Part shown: piece after piece, positions 6,470-14,596 of the stretch
Layout: each line of letters begins with the position of its first letter
Position numbering within the stretch: position 1 is the stretch's first letter
Program-made: the position numbers and the translations under genes
DNA from: a virus
Length of the DNA: 34,518 nucleotides
Virus record (IMG/VR): IMGVR_UViG_3300037961_003139
Span: 1 to 34,518 of that record
Strand: one strand, 5' to 3'
Notes under the pieces: model-generated
Told to the model about the DNA's origin: nothing
Databases searched by the model: none
What the model saw: only the letters and a program-made list of their open reading frames with translations

Positions 6470-6887
6470 AAAAGATACCTTTAACGACAGAATGGTAAAA
6501 AGAACTGTTATACCTTCTATTTATCTATGGCTTCTTGCTTGTGGCGCAGTAGTAGGTATGGGTATTCTACACCCAGATGTTGTCCTTGCTAACCTTGATG
6601 GATTTATTGCTCTTATTGCTATTATTGGCGGTACTGCTGCTCCTGCGCTACAAACCGTATTGCGTATGTGGGAGTCAGAACAAAGTCAAGAAGTTGATAA
6701 TATACCAACAGACTTAGACCACGATAGACAAAGAGATGCTGCTCAAAAAGAACACATGATACAATTAGAAAAGTTGGCTCAAAAACACAAGCATGAATTA
6801 GAAAAGGCTGCTCAGGCTCATGCACACGAATTGGCTTCTCTTAAGGCTGAATCTGCTGTCAAAAGACCAATAAAGAAAAAGGAGTGA
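6462..6887 (+). CDS. Two-span membrane protein with C-terminal coiled coil
   Basis: Two hydrophobic segments (about residues 18-37 and 44-66) are followed by a charged linker and a coiled-coil region (about 85-130) rich in Glu, Lys, His and Ala with heptad-like spacing, ending in a basic tail (KRPIKKKE). A strong Shine-Dalgarno (AAAGGAGG) lies eight bases before the ATG, inside the portal gene. Position between portal and protease is odd for a membrane protein. It may be a holin-like protein, a membrane anchor for prohead assembly, or a minor virion component. The topology is seen; the function is not known. Confidence 0.75.
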   Translation: MSKKDTFNDRMVKRTVIPSIYLWLLACGAVVGMGILHPDVVLANLDGFIALIAIIGGTAAPALQTVLRMWESEQSQEVDNIPTDLDHDRQRDAAQKEHMIQLEKLAQKHKHELEKAAQAHAHELASLKAESAVKRPIKKKE

Positions 6888-6891
6888 TATT

Positions 6892-9300
6892 ATGCCAGAG
6901 CCAAAAAGCGGAGAATCCCAAGACGACTTTATGGATAGGTGCATGGGTGATGATAAAATGAATGATAAGTTTGAAAATCCCAAGCAAAGAGCAGCCGTAT
7001 GCAATTCATACTACAAAGCAGAAGAAGAAGTAGTTGAAGCCCTACAATATGGGAGGCCAAAAAAGAATGATATTAGAAAAACCCCAGCCGAACCAAGCGA
7101 GCGCAGAAAAGGCTCAAAGAAAAACAAACCTGGTTCAGCCAAGAAACCTAACAAATCAATTTCATTTAGCAAGGAAACAAACGCAAGACTTCGTTCCCTT
7201 ATGCAAGAACACAACAAAAAAGGTAAAGGTAGCAAAGCATCTATGGGAATGCTCAAAACCGTTTATCGTAGGGGTGCTGGTGCTTTCAGCCGTAGCCACG
7301 CACCAAATATGTCAAGAGGTGGTTGGGGAATCGCTCGTGTCAAAGCCTTCCTTTACTTATTGCGAAACGGCAGACCAAGCAACCCAAACTACAAGCAAGA
7401 CAATGACTTATTGCCTAAGTCTCACCCAAGAGCCAGCGAGGAAAACTTTGAAATGAATAATGAGGCTGGATATGAAGGTATGGATTGGATTGCAGCAGAA
7501 TACAAAGGGCGAAAGGTTACTCTTAACAAACCATTCCGCACATCGGGAGGTCCAAAGAAGTTTGCAGTATATGTGCAAAACGAGTCAGGCAATGTAGTCA
7601 TTGTTCGCTTTGGCGACCCTAATATGGAAATAAAGCGAGATGACCCTGCACGAAGAAAGAATTTCCGTAGCAGACATAATTGCGACAGTCCAGGTCCAAA
7701 GACAAAGGCTCGTTATTGGTCTTGTAAAATGTGGGAACGCTCAAAGTCTGTAACTGATTATACCAGCGATGAAGATGAAGAAGTCAACGATGAAATTGAC
7801 TTGGTATTTGCTGAATTGTGGGAACAGCATGAAGAACAACCAATATGGCTTGACTTTGAAGAAGTTATTGAAGCCGATGAAGATTGTCATGATTGTGGCA
7901 GAGATTGTTGTGATGAAACAGTTGAAGCAAAGATGATTCGTAAAGATGTATTTGATAATCCAGGAGAGGCTCAAGGTCGAGCAAAAGAATTAGGTCTTGA
8001 TGGTATTCATTCACATGAAGAAGATGGAAAGACTGTTTTCATGCCAGGTAAAACTCATGAAGAATACATTAAGAAGGTCGGTAAAGACATTCCTAAGAAA
8101 GAGCAAAAGGTTGAAGGCTACAAACACAAAGATAAGGAAAAAGACAAATATGCTTCTTATCATAAAGATACTTGCCCTCCAGGAAAAGAAATGCGAAACG
8201 GTAAGTGTGTTCGTGTTGCAGTAACTCTTGATGCTACTATGACTTACGCAGAATCAATTGTTGAGGCTAAAACAGGTAAGACTGTTGTAAAAATTAGTGG
8301 AGTTGCATTCCATGAAGGTATGAACAAAAACAATTGGTCTATTACAAGGGCTGGGGTTGACAAAATTTTACCACAAATGATTGATGCAGATGTTACTCTA
8401 AATCACCCAAAGGCTGAACAAGGTCGCTTTAAGAGAAATATGGCTGGTATTGACGAAGGCGTTGTTGGCCGAGTTACAAAAGCGTGGGTTGAAGGTAATG
8501 AAGATTCTTGGGAAGTCCACTTTGAAGCAACCGTTGAAAGAAGCGAATTGTTTGAAGTTTTGGAATCTGGACTCTGGTTCCGCTCAGAATACGGTGTTTC
8601 TATCGGTGGTACAGGAATTCCCGACAGAATTGTTGAAGCAGAAGATGGGAAAACTCAAATGGTATTCGAGCAAGACTTCACTTTTGACCATCTCGCAATA
8701 GTCCATAAACCAGCATATCCTCGTGCAAGAATTGAAAATGCTGTTAAGACTCAAGAAGCGATAAGTGAGGAAATGCTTAAGTATAGTTCAGCACCTGAAG
8801 GGGGACATACGAAGAAGGCGAATACTATGTCTGAAGAAGTAATTGAAGAAGTCATCGCATCTGAAACTGAAGAAGTTGATGCTATGGCTGAAATGGAAAA
8901 AGCACTGATTCTCGCTAACTCCCGCATTGCTGAATTTGAAGCAAAAGCGGCTGAAGAAGCAGAGAATGCTCGATTGGCTCTTGTCAAGGAAGCAACTGAA
9001 ATTGGACTCAAGGGTCATGAAGCACTACCAAGTGATACCATCAAAGAATTGATGGCTTCTTGGGAAGCATCTCGACCTGCTCACAAAGAAATGAAACCTG
9101 TTGAACCTGCTGCAAACGCAGTAGCAAGTGTTTCATCATCAACCGCTGTTGTTGCAAACTATCTAAACGGCAGTTTGGTTGAATCACCTGAAGCAGAATA
9201 CTCTGCTTCCTTTAATGCTCTTGTCGCTGCATACAATCGTGGTGGCGGTGAAAACCTCGCCCCGACATTTGAAGAAGCAAAGGCAAAGGGGTTGATTTAA
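6892..9300 (+). CDS. Multidomain prohead protease with scaffold-like C-terminus
   Basis: A composite head-maturation protein of 802 aa. Visible parts: (1) residues 1-45, a conserved-looking entry with RCMGDD and CNSYYK; (2) about 60-180, a very basic segment ending in a module with YRRGAGAFS and QDNDLLPKSHP; (3) about 195-285, a module with NKPFRTSGGPKKFAVYV and a CDSPGPKTKARYWSCKMW end, familiar from marine phage head proteins; (4) an acidic region with CHDCGRDCC and a short repeat module (FMPGKTHEEY); (5) about 450-620, a protease domain with likely catalytic His505 (LNHP) and Ser570 (YGVSIGG); (6) about 640-802, a Glu/Ala-rich coiled-coil scaffold-like tail. Self-cleavage of scaffold before DNA filling is the expected role. 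AAGGAGTGAT precedes the ATG. Confidence 0.8.
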   Translation: MPEPKSGESQDDFMDRCMGDDKMNDKFENPKQRAAVCNSYYKAEEEVVEALQYGRPKKNDIRKTPAEPSERRKGSKKNKPGSAKKPNKSISFSKETNARLRSLMQEHNKKGKGSKASMGMLKTVYRRGAGAFSRSHAPNMSRGGWGIARVKAFLYLLRNGRPSNPNYKQDNDLLPKSHPRASEENFEMNNEAGYEGMDWIAAEYKGRKVTLNKPFRTSGGPKKFAVYVQNESGNVVIVRFGDPNMEIKRDDPARRKNFRSRHNCDSPGPKTKARYWSCKMWERSKSVTDYTSDEDEEVNDEIDLVFAELWEQHEEQPIWLDFEEVIEADEDCHDCGRDCCDETVEAKMIRKDVFDNPGEAQGRAKELGLDGIHSHEEDGKTVFMPGKTHEEYIKKVGKDIPKKEQKVEGYKHKDKEKDKYASYHKDTCPPGKEMRNGKCVRVAVTLDATMTYAESIVEAKTGKTVVKISGVAFHEGMNKNNWSITRAGVDKILPQMIDADVTLNHPKAEQGRFKRNMAGIDEGVVGRVTKAWVEGNEDSWEVHFEATVERSELFEVLESGLWFRSEYGVSIGGTGIPDRIVEAEDGKTQMVFEQDFTFDHLAIVHKPAYPRARIENAVKTQEAISEEMLKYSSAPEGGHTKKANTMSEEVIEEVIASETEEVDAMAEMEKALILANSRIAEFEAKAAEEAENARLALVKEATEIGLKGHEALPSDTIKELMASWEASRPAHKEMKPVEPAANAVASVSSSTAVVANYLNGSLVESPEAEYSASFNALVAAYNRGGGENLAPTFEEAKAKGLI
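8827..9300 (+). CDS. Possible internal in-frame start: separate scaffold protein (157 aa)
   Basis: An ATG at codon 646 of the protease gene follows GAAGGCG by about six bases and begins exactly where the acidic, coiled-coil scaffold region starts (MSEEVIEEVIASETEE). In lambda, the scaffold Nu3 is made from such a nested start within the protease gene C; the arrangement here would match. Translation from this site is inferred from position and Shine-Dalgarno only. Confidence 0.35.
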   Translation: MSEEVIEEVIASETEEVDAMAEMEKALILANSRIAEFEAKAAEEAENARLALVKEATEIGLKGHEALPSDTIKELMASWEASRPAHKEMKPVEPAANAVASVSSSTAVVANYLNGSLVESPEAEYSASFNALVAAYNRGGGENLAPTFEEAKAKGLI

Positions 9301-9301
9301 G

Positions 9302-9724
9302 ATGCTAACAGGAATCGGAACAGGACCAATTAACGCAAATTTGAAGGCTGGTGCAAGTGCAGGACTTTCTGGACTCGTACTAAAGGCTGATGGAACAAAC
9401 ACAGTCGCATTGTGTGATGGTGTTAGTGATACCCCATTAGGTATTACTATCGAATCTTCACAAAGGGACAAAGATGATGCTCTTGTCACTGGTGGCAGAG
9501 TTTCATACATGCCGTCTGGCGGTGTCCTTTACATTCGTGCTGATGCTGCAACCTATGTAGTCGGTGAAACAATTGAACTGACCGCAACAGGAACAGGAAA
9601 GAATACTTCTGGAACCGGAACTGTACTCGGTGTTTATGTCGGACCTGGTGAAGTAATTAGCGCTGCAAATGTTGCTGCTAATGAAAATTTAATTCTTGTG
9701 AATACAAACAACGCAGGATGGTGA
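9302..9724 (+). CDS. Head decoration (capsid-stabilising) protein
   Basis: A 140-aa beta-rich protein placed between the protease and the major capsid protein, the standard place for gpD-type or DUF2190-type decoration proteins that clamp the expanded capsid. It is rich in Gly, Ala, Thr and Val, with motifs such as GLVLKADG, GVSDTPLGI and YIRADAATYVVG, and no Trp until the last residue. It starts one base after the protease stop. Codon use is richer in C-ending codons than in later genes, as in the neighbouring capsid gene, in line with high expression. The family call is by position and composition. Confidence 0.75.
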   Translation: MLTGIGTGPINANLKAGASAGLSGLVLKADGTNTVALCDGVSDTPLGITIESSQRDKDDALVTGGRVSYMPSGGVLYIRADAATYVVGETIELTATGTGKNTSGTGTVLGVYVGPGEVISAANVAANENLILVNTNNAGW

Positions 9725-9730
9725 TGAAAA

Positions 9731-10651
9731 ATGGCTAACGAAAATTTAGAAACAATTATAGCAAGAGATAACGATGCAGGACCATTTGGTAGCAGAGATG
9801 CCGTCAAAGAACAGGTATTGCGTGATTTTATTCAACTACAAAGCAAAGTTTTGGCTATCGGAACTGACCTTGTAGGAACAAGAACCGTTCCCTGGTTGGA
9901 ATTCACATGGTATACTGGTGTTAGCGGTGCTTTCACCTACCCAATTGATGATTCCGCAACTGTCGGTGCAACCAAAATCGGAACAAAGAATTATTCAGTC
10001 CAACTAAAGAAAGGTATGGGAAGAGTAACATTCCTTGACTCCACACTACTTCGTGGCGAAACCTTTGAAAACATGAACAGACAACAACTTGGCGTTACTC
10101 AAGCATTGGCTGATACCATTGACAACCTAATTCTAAGTGGACTTCATGCTGGTGCTGGCGATTCCGTTGCTGCTACTGCTGCCTTCGGTTCTTCAACCGC
10201 TGATGAAGAAAAAGACATTCTAAGTGCTGCTGACAAAATCTTCGACTTGGCTCGTGTATCTGGCAACGAAACCCTATCCGTTGTCCTACCTGCTGTAAAG
10301 CGAAGTGCTTTGTTAAACACACAACTATTCGGAAATGTCATTCAATCCCTACAAGACCACCTAAAGGGTGTTTTGGGAATGGACTTCAAGTATACTCGTG
10401 ATGACGGTGGTACTGCCGGAACAGACAGCGCAATCGGTGTAGATGCTCTTGTTATGGTTCCTGGTGCTCAAACCGCTGAATTCTTCCAATACAACGGTGC
10501 TGGATTCAGAGAAACTGAATTGACAAGACTACCTGGTGTTGGGTTTGATTGGATGCTAACTGGCTACATGGGAATGGTTGTTCACGAACATCAAGACGGT
10601 GCTTCCGCTGGTACAACAAAGCGAATCGTTAAGATTACAGGCGTACAGTAA
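9731..10651 (+). CDS. Major capsid protein (HK97 fold)
   Basis: A 306-aa protein of the right size and position for the HK97-fold shell subunit. Features: an N-terminal helix with RDAVKEQVLRDFIQ, a beta-rich region with aromatic/Gly residues (about 55-90) that fits the E-loop, a long helix (about 105-140, ending in LILSGLHAGA) that fits the spine, and a C-terminal domain with VDALVMVPGAQ, a pattern common in the A/P domain. GGTGAT lies five bases before the ATG, an excellent Shine-Dalgarno. By my count 10 of 14 Phe codons are TTC, unlike the TTT-dominated late tail genes, which suggests selection for fast translation. No N-terminal protease-cleaved delta domain is obvious; scaffold may be supplied by the protease gene. 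Confidence 0.87.
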   Translation: MANENLETIIARDNDAGPFGSRDAVKEQVLRDFIQLQSKVLAIGTDLVGTRTVPWLEFTWYTGVSGAFTYPIDDSATVGATKIGTKNYSVQLKKGMGRVTFLDSTLLRGETFENMNRQQLGVTQALADTIDNLILSGLHAGAGDSVAATAAFGSSTADEEKDILSAADKIFDLARVSGNETLSVVLPAVKRSALLNTQLFGNVIQSLQDHLKGVLGMDFKYTRDDGGTAGTDSAIGVDALVMVPGAQTAEFFQYNGAGFRETELTRLPGVGFDWMLTGYMGMVVHEHQDGASAGTTKRIVKITGVQ

Positions 10652-10662
10652 GGTGATGCTTC

Positions 10663-10851
10663 TTGCGTCATTTTACTAAGGCTCGCCTTCTCAGGGCGTT
10701 TTGCTTAGAAATAGACCCAGACATTACCGATGAAATGTGGGCTAAAGTGTCTGCACTTCCTAAGCCTGAATGGTCTGAAGAAAAAGTAAAGGCGTTGCTT
10801 AAGCCAAAAAAGTCAAAAAAGGTGAAGAAAGATGGCGACAAAGAAGAGTAA
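10663..10851 (+). CDS. Small basic-tailed head-region protein (62 aa)
   Basis: The gene starts at a TTG (10663), with GGTGAT five bases upstream. An ATG at 10655 is out of frame and would give only seven residues. The protein has a short N-terminal helix (RHFTKARLLRAF), a middle with DPDITDEMWAKVSALP and a Lys-rich C-terminal tail (about 46-60). It overlaps the next gene by 20 bases. Location directly after the major capsid gene suggests a minor head protein or assembly factor. I do not recognise a family. Confidence 0.65.
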   Translation: MRHFTKARLLRAFCLEIDPDITDEMWAKVSALPKPEWSEEKVKALLKPKKSKKVKKDGDKEE

Positions 10852-11233
10852 GGCTCCTGCAAAGAAAGCAGAAGCAAAGGCAAAAGCACCTGCAAAGAAA
10901 AAGGGCAGTTCAAAGGCTGCTCTTGTAAAGCAATTAGATGCTAAAGGCTATCACTATTCGCCAGATTACTCTGCTACTCAACTACAAGCAATACTTGATA
11001 ATTACAAAAGCGAATTATTTTGGCTTGTTCGTCTTGCAGGCAACACCACTCCTGAATTGGTTGCTAAGGGTATATCCAGCAAAAAAATAGTTTATGCTCT
11101 TCCAGATTGTGAAGGTAGCGTTGAAATTCTAAATAGCCGTAAATTGATTGTTCTAAAAAGGACTCCGACACCTTCAAATAATGCTGTTGTCATCTGTGAA
11201 TGTATAGGTGAAGTCAATGGCAGTAACAACTGA
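10832..11233 (+). CDS. Lys/Ala-rich protein with HeH/SAP-like motif
   Basis: The N-terminal 30 residues are a histone H1-like run of Lys, Ala and Pro (AKAPAKKKGSSKAA). Residues 30-60 resemble the short helix-extended loop-helix (HeH, related to SAP) motif: KAALVKQLDAKGYHYSPDY followed by SATQLQAILDNY. The last 70 residues form an unrecognised beta-rich domain with two cysteines near the end (CEC). HeH and SAP motifs bind DNA, and HeH-containing proteins are frequent next to major capsid genes in tailed phages. A packaged DNA-binding or capsid-to-DNA contact protein is plausible. It overlaps both neighbours. Confidence 0.7.
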   Translation: MATKKSKAPAKKAEAKAKAPAKKKGSSKAALVKQLDAKGYHYSPDYSATQLQAILDNYKSELFWLVRLAGNTTPELVAKGISSKKIVYALPDCEGSVEILNSRKLIVLKRTPTPSNNAVVICECIGEVNGSNN

Positions 11234-11615
11234 TAACATACGGGACTTATTAGGAAGGCCAAAGGGTCTTTTAACAATAACAATTAGTGAATACATTAAC
11301 ATTAGAACAAACTTTGTTGATAAAGTTGCTCGTGATGATAAATACCTAAATGACGGCACTAATGCTGTTTCAACAGCACTAAAAGAAGATGCTATCAAAA
11401 TGCTCGTAGCAGTAGATTGCTTGAGCATTCTTATTGACACACTACCAGGTCAAATGGGTGTAATGGATAGTGATGACGGAAGATTTCAAGATAGAAGGTA
11501 TCAATATCAATTAGATATGTTTAGAAAGAGAGCAAAAGAGGCATTAGATTTAGTATCTGATTCCGGTAGTTCTGCGTTTGCAGTAAAGAGTACGAGTAGT
11601 AGGATTAGTGGCTAA
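11217..11615 (+). CDS. Head-tail adaptor-like protein (132 aa)
   Basis: A helical protein beginning with a pattern usual for head-completion adaptors: NIRDLLGRPKGLLT, then an amphipathic helix with YINIRTNFVDKVARDD, an internal helix (EDAIKMLVAVDCLSILI) and a C-terminal helix with YQLDMFRKRAKEALDLV. Such proteins dock on the portal and form the channel to the tail. The ATG at 11217 is preferred over a GTG nine bases earlier, because AGGTGA lies five bases before it. It overlaps the previous gene by 17 bases. Family call by pattern and position only. Confidence 0.6.
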   Translation: MAVTTDNIRDLLGRPKGLLTITISEYINIRTNFVDKVARDDKYLNDGTNAVSTALKEDAIKMLVAVDCLSILIDTLPGQMGVMDSDDGRFQDRRYQYQLDMFRKRAKEALDLVSDSGSSAFAVKSTSSRISG

Positions 11616-11617
11616 GA

Positions 11618-14038
11618 ATGGCAGATTATATATGGACTGGAGCAATAAATTCATCAGCCGCAAATGCTGGTAATTGGGTTCAAAGTATTGGGGGTGCTGC
11701 TCATACAGTAGCACCAGGAGCATCTGATGATATTATTATTAGTCCTTTACAAGCAATTACAAATGCAGTTTGTGTGTTTGATATTGCAGCAGTAAATAAT
11801 ATTAATCATAGTGTCCCAGAAGTGAAATTAATTTTTGGTGGTGGTAGTCTTACTGCTCACACAATAGCAGGTTTGTTAACTCATGCAGGTCCAATAGGTG
11901 TTTCTAACACAACAACTTCAATGGTTGAAATCACATTTACAGGAACATCAGGAGGAGGTCTGGGAACGGGTAGTTTTGTATATCTTCCGATAAGAACTCC
12001 AGATGACACATTTGCTCATTGGATTAGGACTGCATCATCTAATACTTCAAATGTATTTCGTAGTGATACTATTAGCCAAATTAAATTTATTTACAATACC
12101 ACCAACCCAATGCTGTTCCTTCCAGGTATTTACCCAACAGTACAATTAGATTCAGATGTTTGTCCTCATCATTCCGCACAAGAAACAGAATTAAACATGG
12201 GAACAGAAGTTGATTTCTATAATTTAATATGCGTAGGTCAAAATTCGTTTAAAGAACAAAACAAAAATACTTATGCTTCAAACCCCCTATTAGAAAGAAA
12301 TAAATCATTTAGAGTCAGAAACTTTACAATGAATACGAAGGGTGATTTTGAAGGAGGGAAAGCTGAATGGATTTTCTATGCAGAAGGTTCAGCAACAAAC
12401 TTAGAATTACCTCTTACAGGCACAGGCAGACAAACATTTGGTTGTGGCGCAACAAACAAATTTGACAATATTACAGTTCTAAAAAGTAATACAACTTCAA
12501 ATTCAATTGCTACTATACCTTCTGGTAATCACTATCTAAGAAAGTTTACTGTGGGCGAAGGAGTTTTAGTAAAGGCATCAAGAGGGATATGCGAATTGCA
12601 TATTGCTTCAAGACCAAACATTAGAGGTGCATGGCAGTTTTACGCTATTGCTGATGGGATATACAGGTCAAAGAAAGAAGGAATGGTAGAAGCACTACAT
12701 TCTGGAGGCACTAATACCAAACAATTTACAGATTATTCAGTAGCATTTGTAAATCCAGGTGTTGGAGTAGGAAATCACTTTTTAGATTTAGATAGCCCAC
12801 TTAAGTTTGATGCCACTACCTTTACTTTATCATTAGGGTCTGGAGGAATTGAATTTTCAGATGGAACAATACAAACTACTGCTGCTACGGGCGGTGGTGG
12901 AGGCGGAGGTATGACTTCATGGATTATATCAGACGGTTCTTTAACACAAACAATAACTAACGGTGATACTTTAACAATAACAGGCGGAACAGGACTTACA
13001 TCTGTTGTTAGCGGTAGTCCTCAAACTGCTACTATAAATCTTGACAATACCACAGTTACTGCAGGCACTTATACCAATGCTGATATAACCGTTGATGCAC
13101 AGGGTCGTTTAACCGCAGCTGCAAGTGGTACTGATTCAAATGACAAAGTAAAGGCGACTTCTGCTGATGCTACTGCTGATTTCTTAGGCAATAAATTAGT
13201 TTCAGGAACAAACACTTTGACTCAAATAAATATTGACCCAATTACAGGAAATCATACTGTAAGCGTTAATGCTGAAGATAATAAGGTAGCGGCAACTGCA
13301 ACTGACATTGCTCCATCAAATTTAACAGACAAGTTATTAGCAGGGTCAAATATTACTTTTACTACAACAAATGACCCTATTCTTGGCGACCAAATAACAA
13401 TAGCATCATCTGGCGGTGGTGGCGGTGGTGGTGGTGGCTATCCATTGTTTAGGCATGATGAAAACCCAACCACTCATAATTTCAAGCCTTTTAGATTATT
13501 AGCAGATGGAGATACAATAAAAATAGGACACGGTTCAACCGATGTTTCAGTATTTAGTCCAGGGAATACTCTTGGCGGTGGTGCAATAGAAATTATTACT
13601 GCTGATGATATAGGAAATCCGTCAGGAAATACAGGTCGAGAGTATATCTTTTACGGTCAAATGGGTAAATTAGGTGGTATTAATAACACAAAATATAAGT
13701 TAGATACTCAACAAAATGCAGGAGTCAAGACCTTTTGGCTTCCTCACATGGGTAATATAGGAACGGGCTTTGGAGGTTCTACTATTGTCGCAAGTGAAAT
13801 TATTATTATTGGATTACCAAATACAAGTAATGTTAGAGTAGTAGATGCTGGAGAACATGATATAATATATCAAGATATATCAAATTTTGAAGGAGGTCTA
13901 CCTCCTGAAGAACCCGAAACTTGCAGATTGTTGTTAGTGGTTGACCACCAATATAGATTTGATACTAAAAGAGATTATCCCTTACTTCCTAATTTTGTAT
14001 TTAGCGAAATAGAGTTAAGTGGTGATAAGCGGAGGTAA
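11618..14038 (+). CDS. Large fibre- or spike-like virion protein
   Basis: An 806-aa, beta-rich protein rich in Thr, Ser, Asn and Gly. The N-terminal 110 residues (DYIWTGAINSSAANAGNW and following) resemble surface beta-solenoid entries. Two polyglycine hinges occur at about 425-431 and 598-606 (seven and nine Gly). Between them lie repeats of the kind seen in phage fibres: ADITVDAQGRLTAAASG, then SNDKVKATSADATADFLGNK, then LVSGTN and a second, diverged version of the same series. A C-terminal domain follows. Its place between head genes and adaptors suggests head fibres or a collar/whisker rather than tail tip fibres, perhaps used in host contact. It starts two bases after the previous stop. 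Confidence 0.7.
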   Translation: MADYIWTGAINSSAANAGNWVQSIGGAAHTVAPGASDDIIISPLQAITNAVCVFDIAAVNNINHSVPEVKLIFGGGSLTAHTIAGLLTHAGPIGVSNTTTSMVEITFTGTSGGGLGTGSFVYLPIRTPDDTFAHWIRTASSNTSNVFRSDTISQIKFIYNTTNPMLFLPGIYPTVQLDSDVCPHHSAQETELNMGTEVDFYNLICVGQNSFKEQNKNTYASNPLLERNKSFRVRNFTMNTKGDFEGGKAEWIFYAEGSATNLELPLTGTGRQTFGCGATNKFDNITVLKSNTTSNSIATIPSGNHYLRKFTVGEGVLVKASRGICELHIASRPNIRGAWQFYAIADGIYRSKKEGMVEALHSGGTNTKQFTDYSVAFVNPGVGVGNHFLDLDSPLKFDATTFTLSLGSGGIEFSDGTIQTTAATGGGGGGGMTSWIISDGSLTQTITNGDTLTITGGTGLTSVVSGSPQTATINLDNTTVTAGTYTNADITVDAQGRLTAAASGTDSNDKVKATSADATADFLGNKLVSGTNTLTQINIDPITGNHTVSVNAEDNKVAATATDIAPSNLTDKLLAGSNITFTTTNDPILGDQITIASSGGGGGGGGGYPLFRHDENPTTHNFKPFRLLADGDTIKIGHGSTDVSVFSPGNTLGGGAIEIITADDIGNPSGNTGREYIFYGQMGKLGGINNTKYKLDTQQNAGVKTFWLPHMGNIGTGFGGSTIVASEIIIIGLPNTSNVRVVDAGEHDIIYQDISNFEGGLPPEEPETCRLLLVVDHQYRFDTKRDYPLLPNFVFSEIELSGDKRR

Positions 14039-14042
14039 GTGA

Positions 14043-14261
14043 ATGTCCGTTAATGTTAAAAGAGTATCGTCTCGTGATGAATATATGGCTGATGAGGTGT
14101 CATATAGAGGAAAGGTTGTTTATCAACCTCCTGAAAGGTGCTATACCAATGTGTATATCAAAGAAACGCCTCATGGTCTGTTGGTTTCTAAGAAGAAGGG
14201 TGAGCGACACTTCTTAGTAATTCCCTGGAGTAAAGTCGTTCAAATACAAAGCGAGGATTGA
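14043..14261 (+). CDS. Small beta-rich protein (72 aa)
   Basis: Unrecognised. GGAGGTAAGTGA stands just before the ATG. The C-terminal half (HGLLVSKKKGERHFLVIPW, then SKVVQIQSED) has the strand-turn-strand look of an SH3- or Sm-like barrel. Several basic residues suggest surface charge. It is the first of three very small genes in a row between the fibre and the adaptor. Confidence 0.6.
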   Translation: MSVNVKRVSSRDEYMADEVSYRGKVVYQPPERCYTNVYIKETPHGLLVSKKKGERHFLVIPWSKVVQIQSED

Positions 14262-14263
14262 TT

Positions 14264-14446
14264 ATGGACTTGGATAGTATTGTACTGTATGCGTTAGTGG
14301 CTGCTTATGTTGGTGAAAAAGGTTTGGCTCTTTACAAAAGAGTTATGGCTGATGGAAAAATAACCCTTGATGAAATCGAGGAAATCATTGAAGAAGTTAC
14401 TGATATAGCAGAAGATGCAAAAGAGATGATAGAAGATGGCGAATGA
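14264..14446 (+). CDS. Holin-like small protein (60 aa)
   Basis: The N-terminal 22 residues (MDLDSIVLYALVAAYVGEKG) are hydrophobic enough for a weak membrane span. They are followed by KRVMADGKITLDEIEEIIEE, an acidic helix with an ADGKITLDE stretch that recurs in many short phage holins. The ATG at 14264 is preferred over a TTG at 14258, as GAGG lies eight bases upstream. It overlaps the next gene by 11 bases. A holin or another membrane-associated helper is possible; it could equally be a soluble neck or tail cofactor. Confidence 0.55.
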   Translation: MDLDSIVLYALVAAYVGEKGLALYKRVMADGKITLDEIEEIIEEVTDIAEDAKEMIEDGE

Positions 14447-14594
14447 TGTTGAAGAAAAAATAGAATCTCTTGATGAAAGAGTGCGCTTGCTTGAACAAGC
14501 GGTATTTGAATTATCAACAATGGCTAAATATCTTAAGTATGCTTTCTTTGCTATGTTGGCTTCTCTCGGAATGGATGCTCAGGTGATGATGTAA
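14436..14594 (+). CDS. Coiled-coil plus hydrophobic tail miniprotein (52 aa)
   Basis: Residues 4-28 (EEKIESLDERVRLLEQAVFE) form a good heptad coiled coil. Residues 33-50 (LKYAFFAMLASLGMDAQV) are hydrophobic. This is the topology of XhlA-type haemolysin-like phage proteins, which act with small holins. The ATG sits inside the end of the preceding holin-like gene (11-base overlap), so the two may be co-translated. The identification is by topology only. Confidence 0.6.
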   Translation: MANDVEEKIESLDERVRLLEQAVFELSTMAKYLKYAFFAMLASLGMDAQVMM

Positions 14595-14596
14595 AG

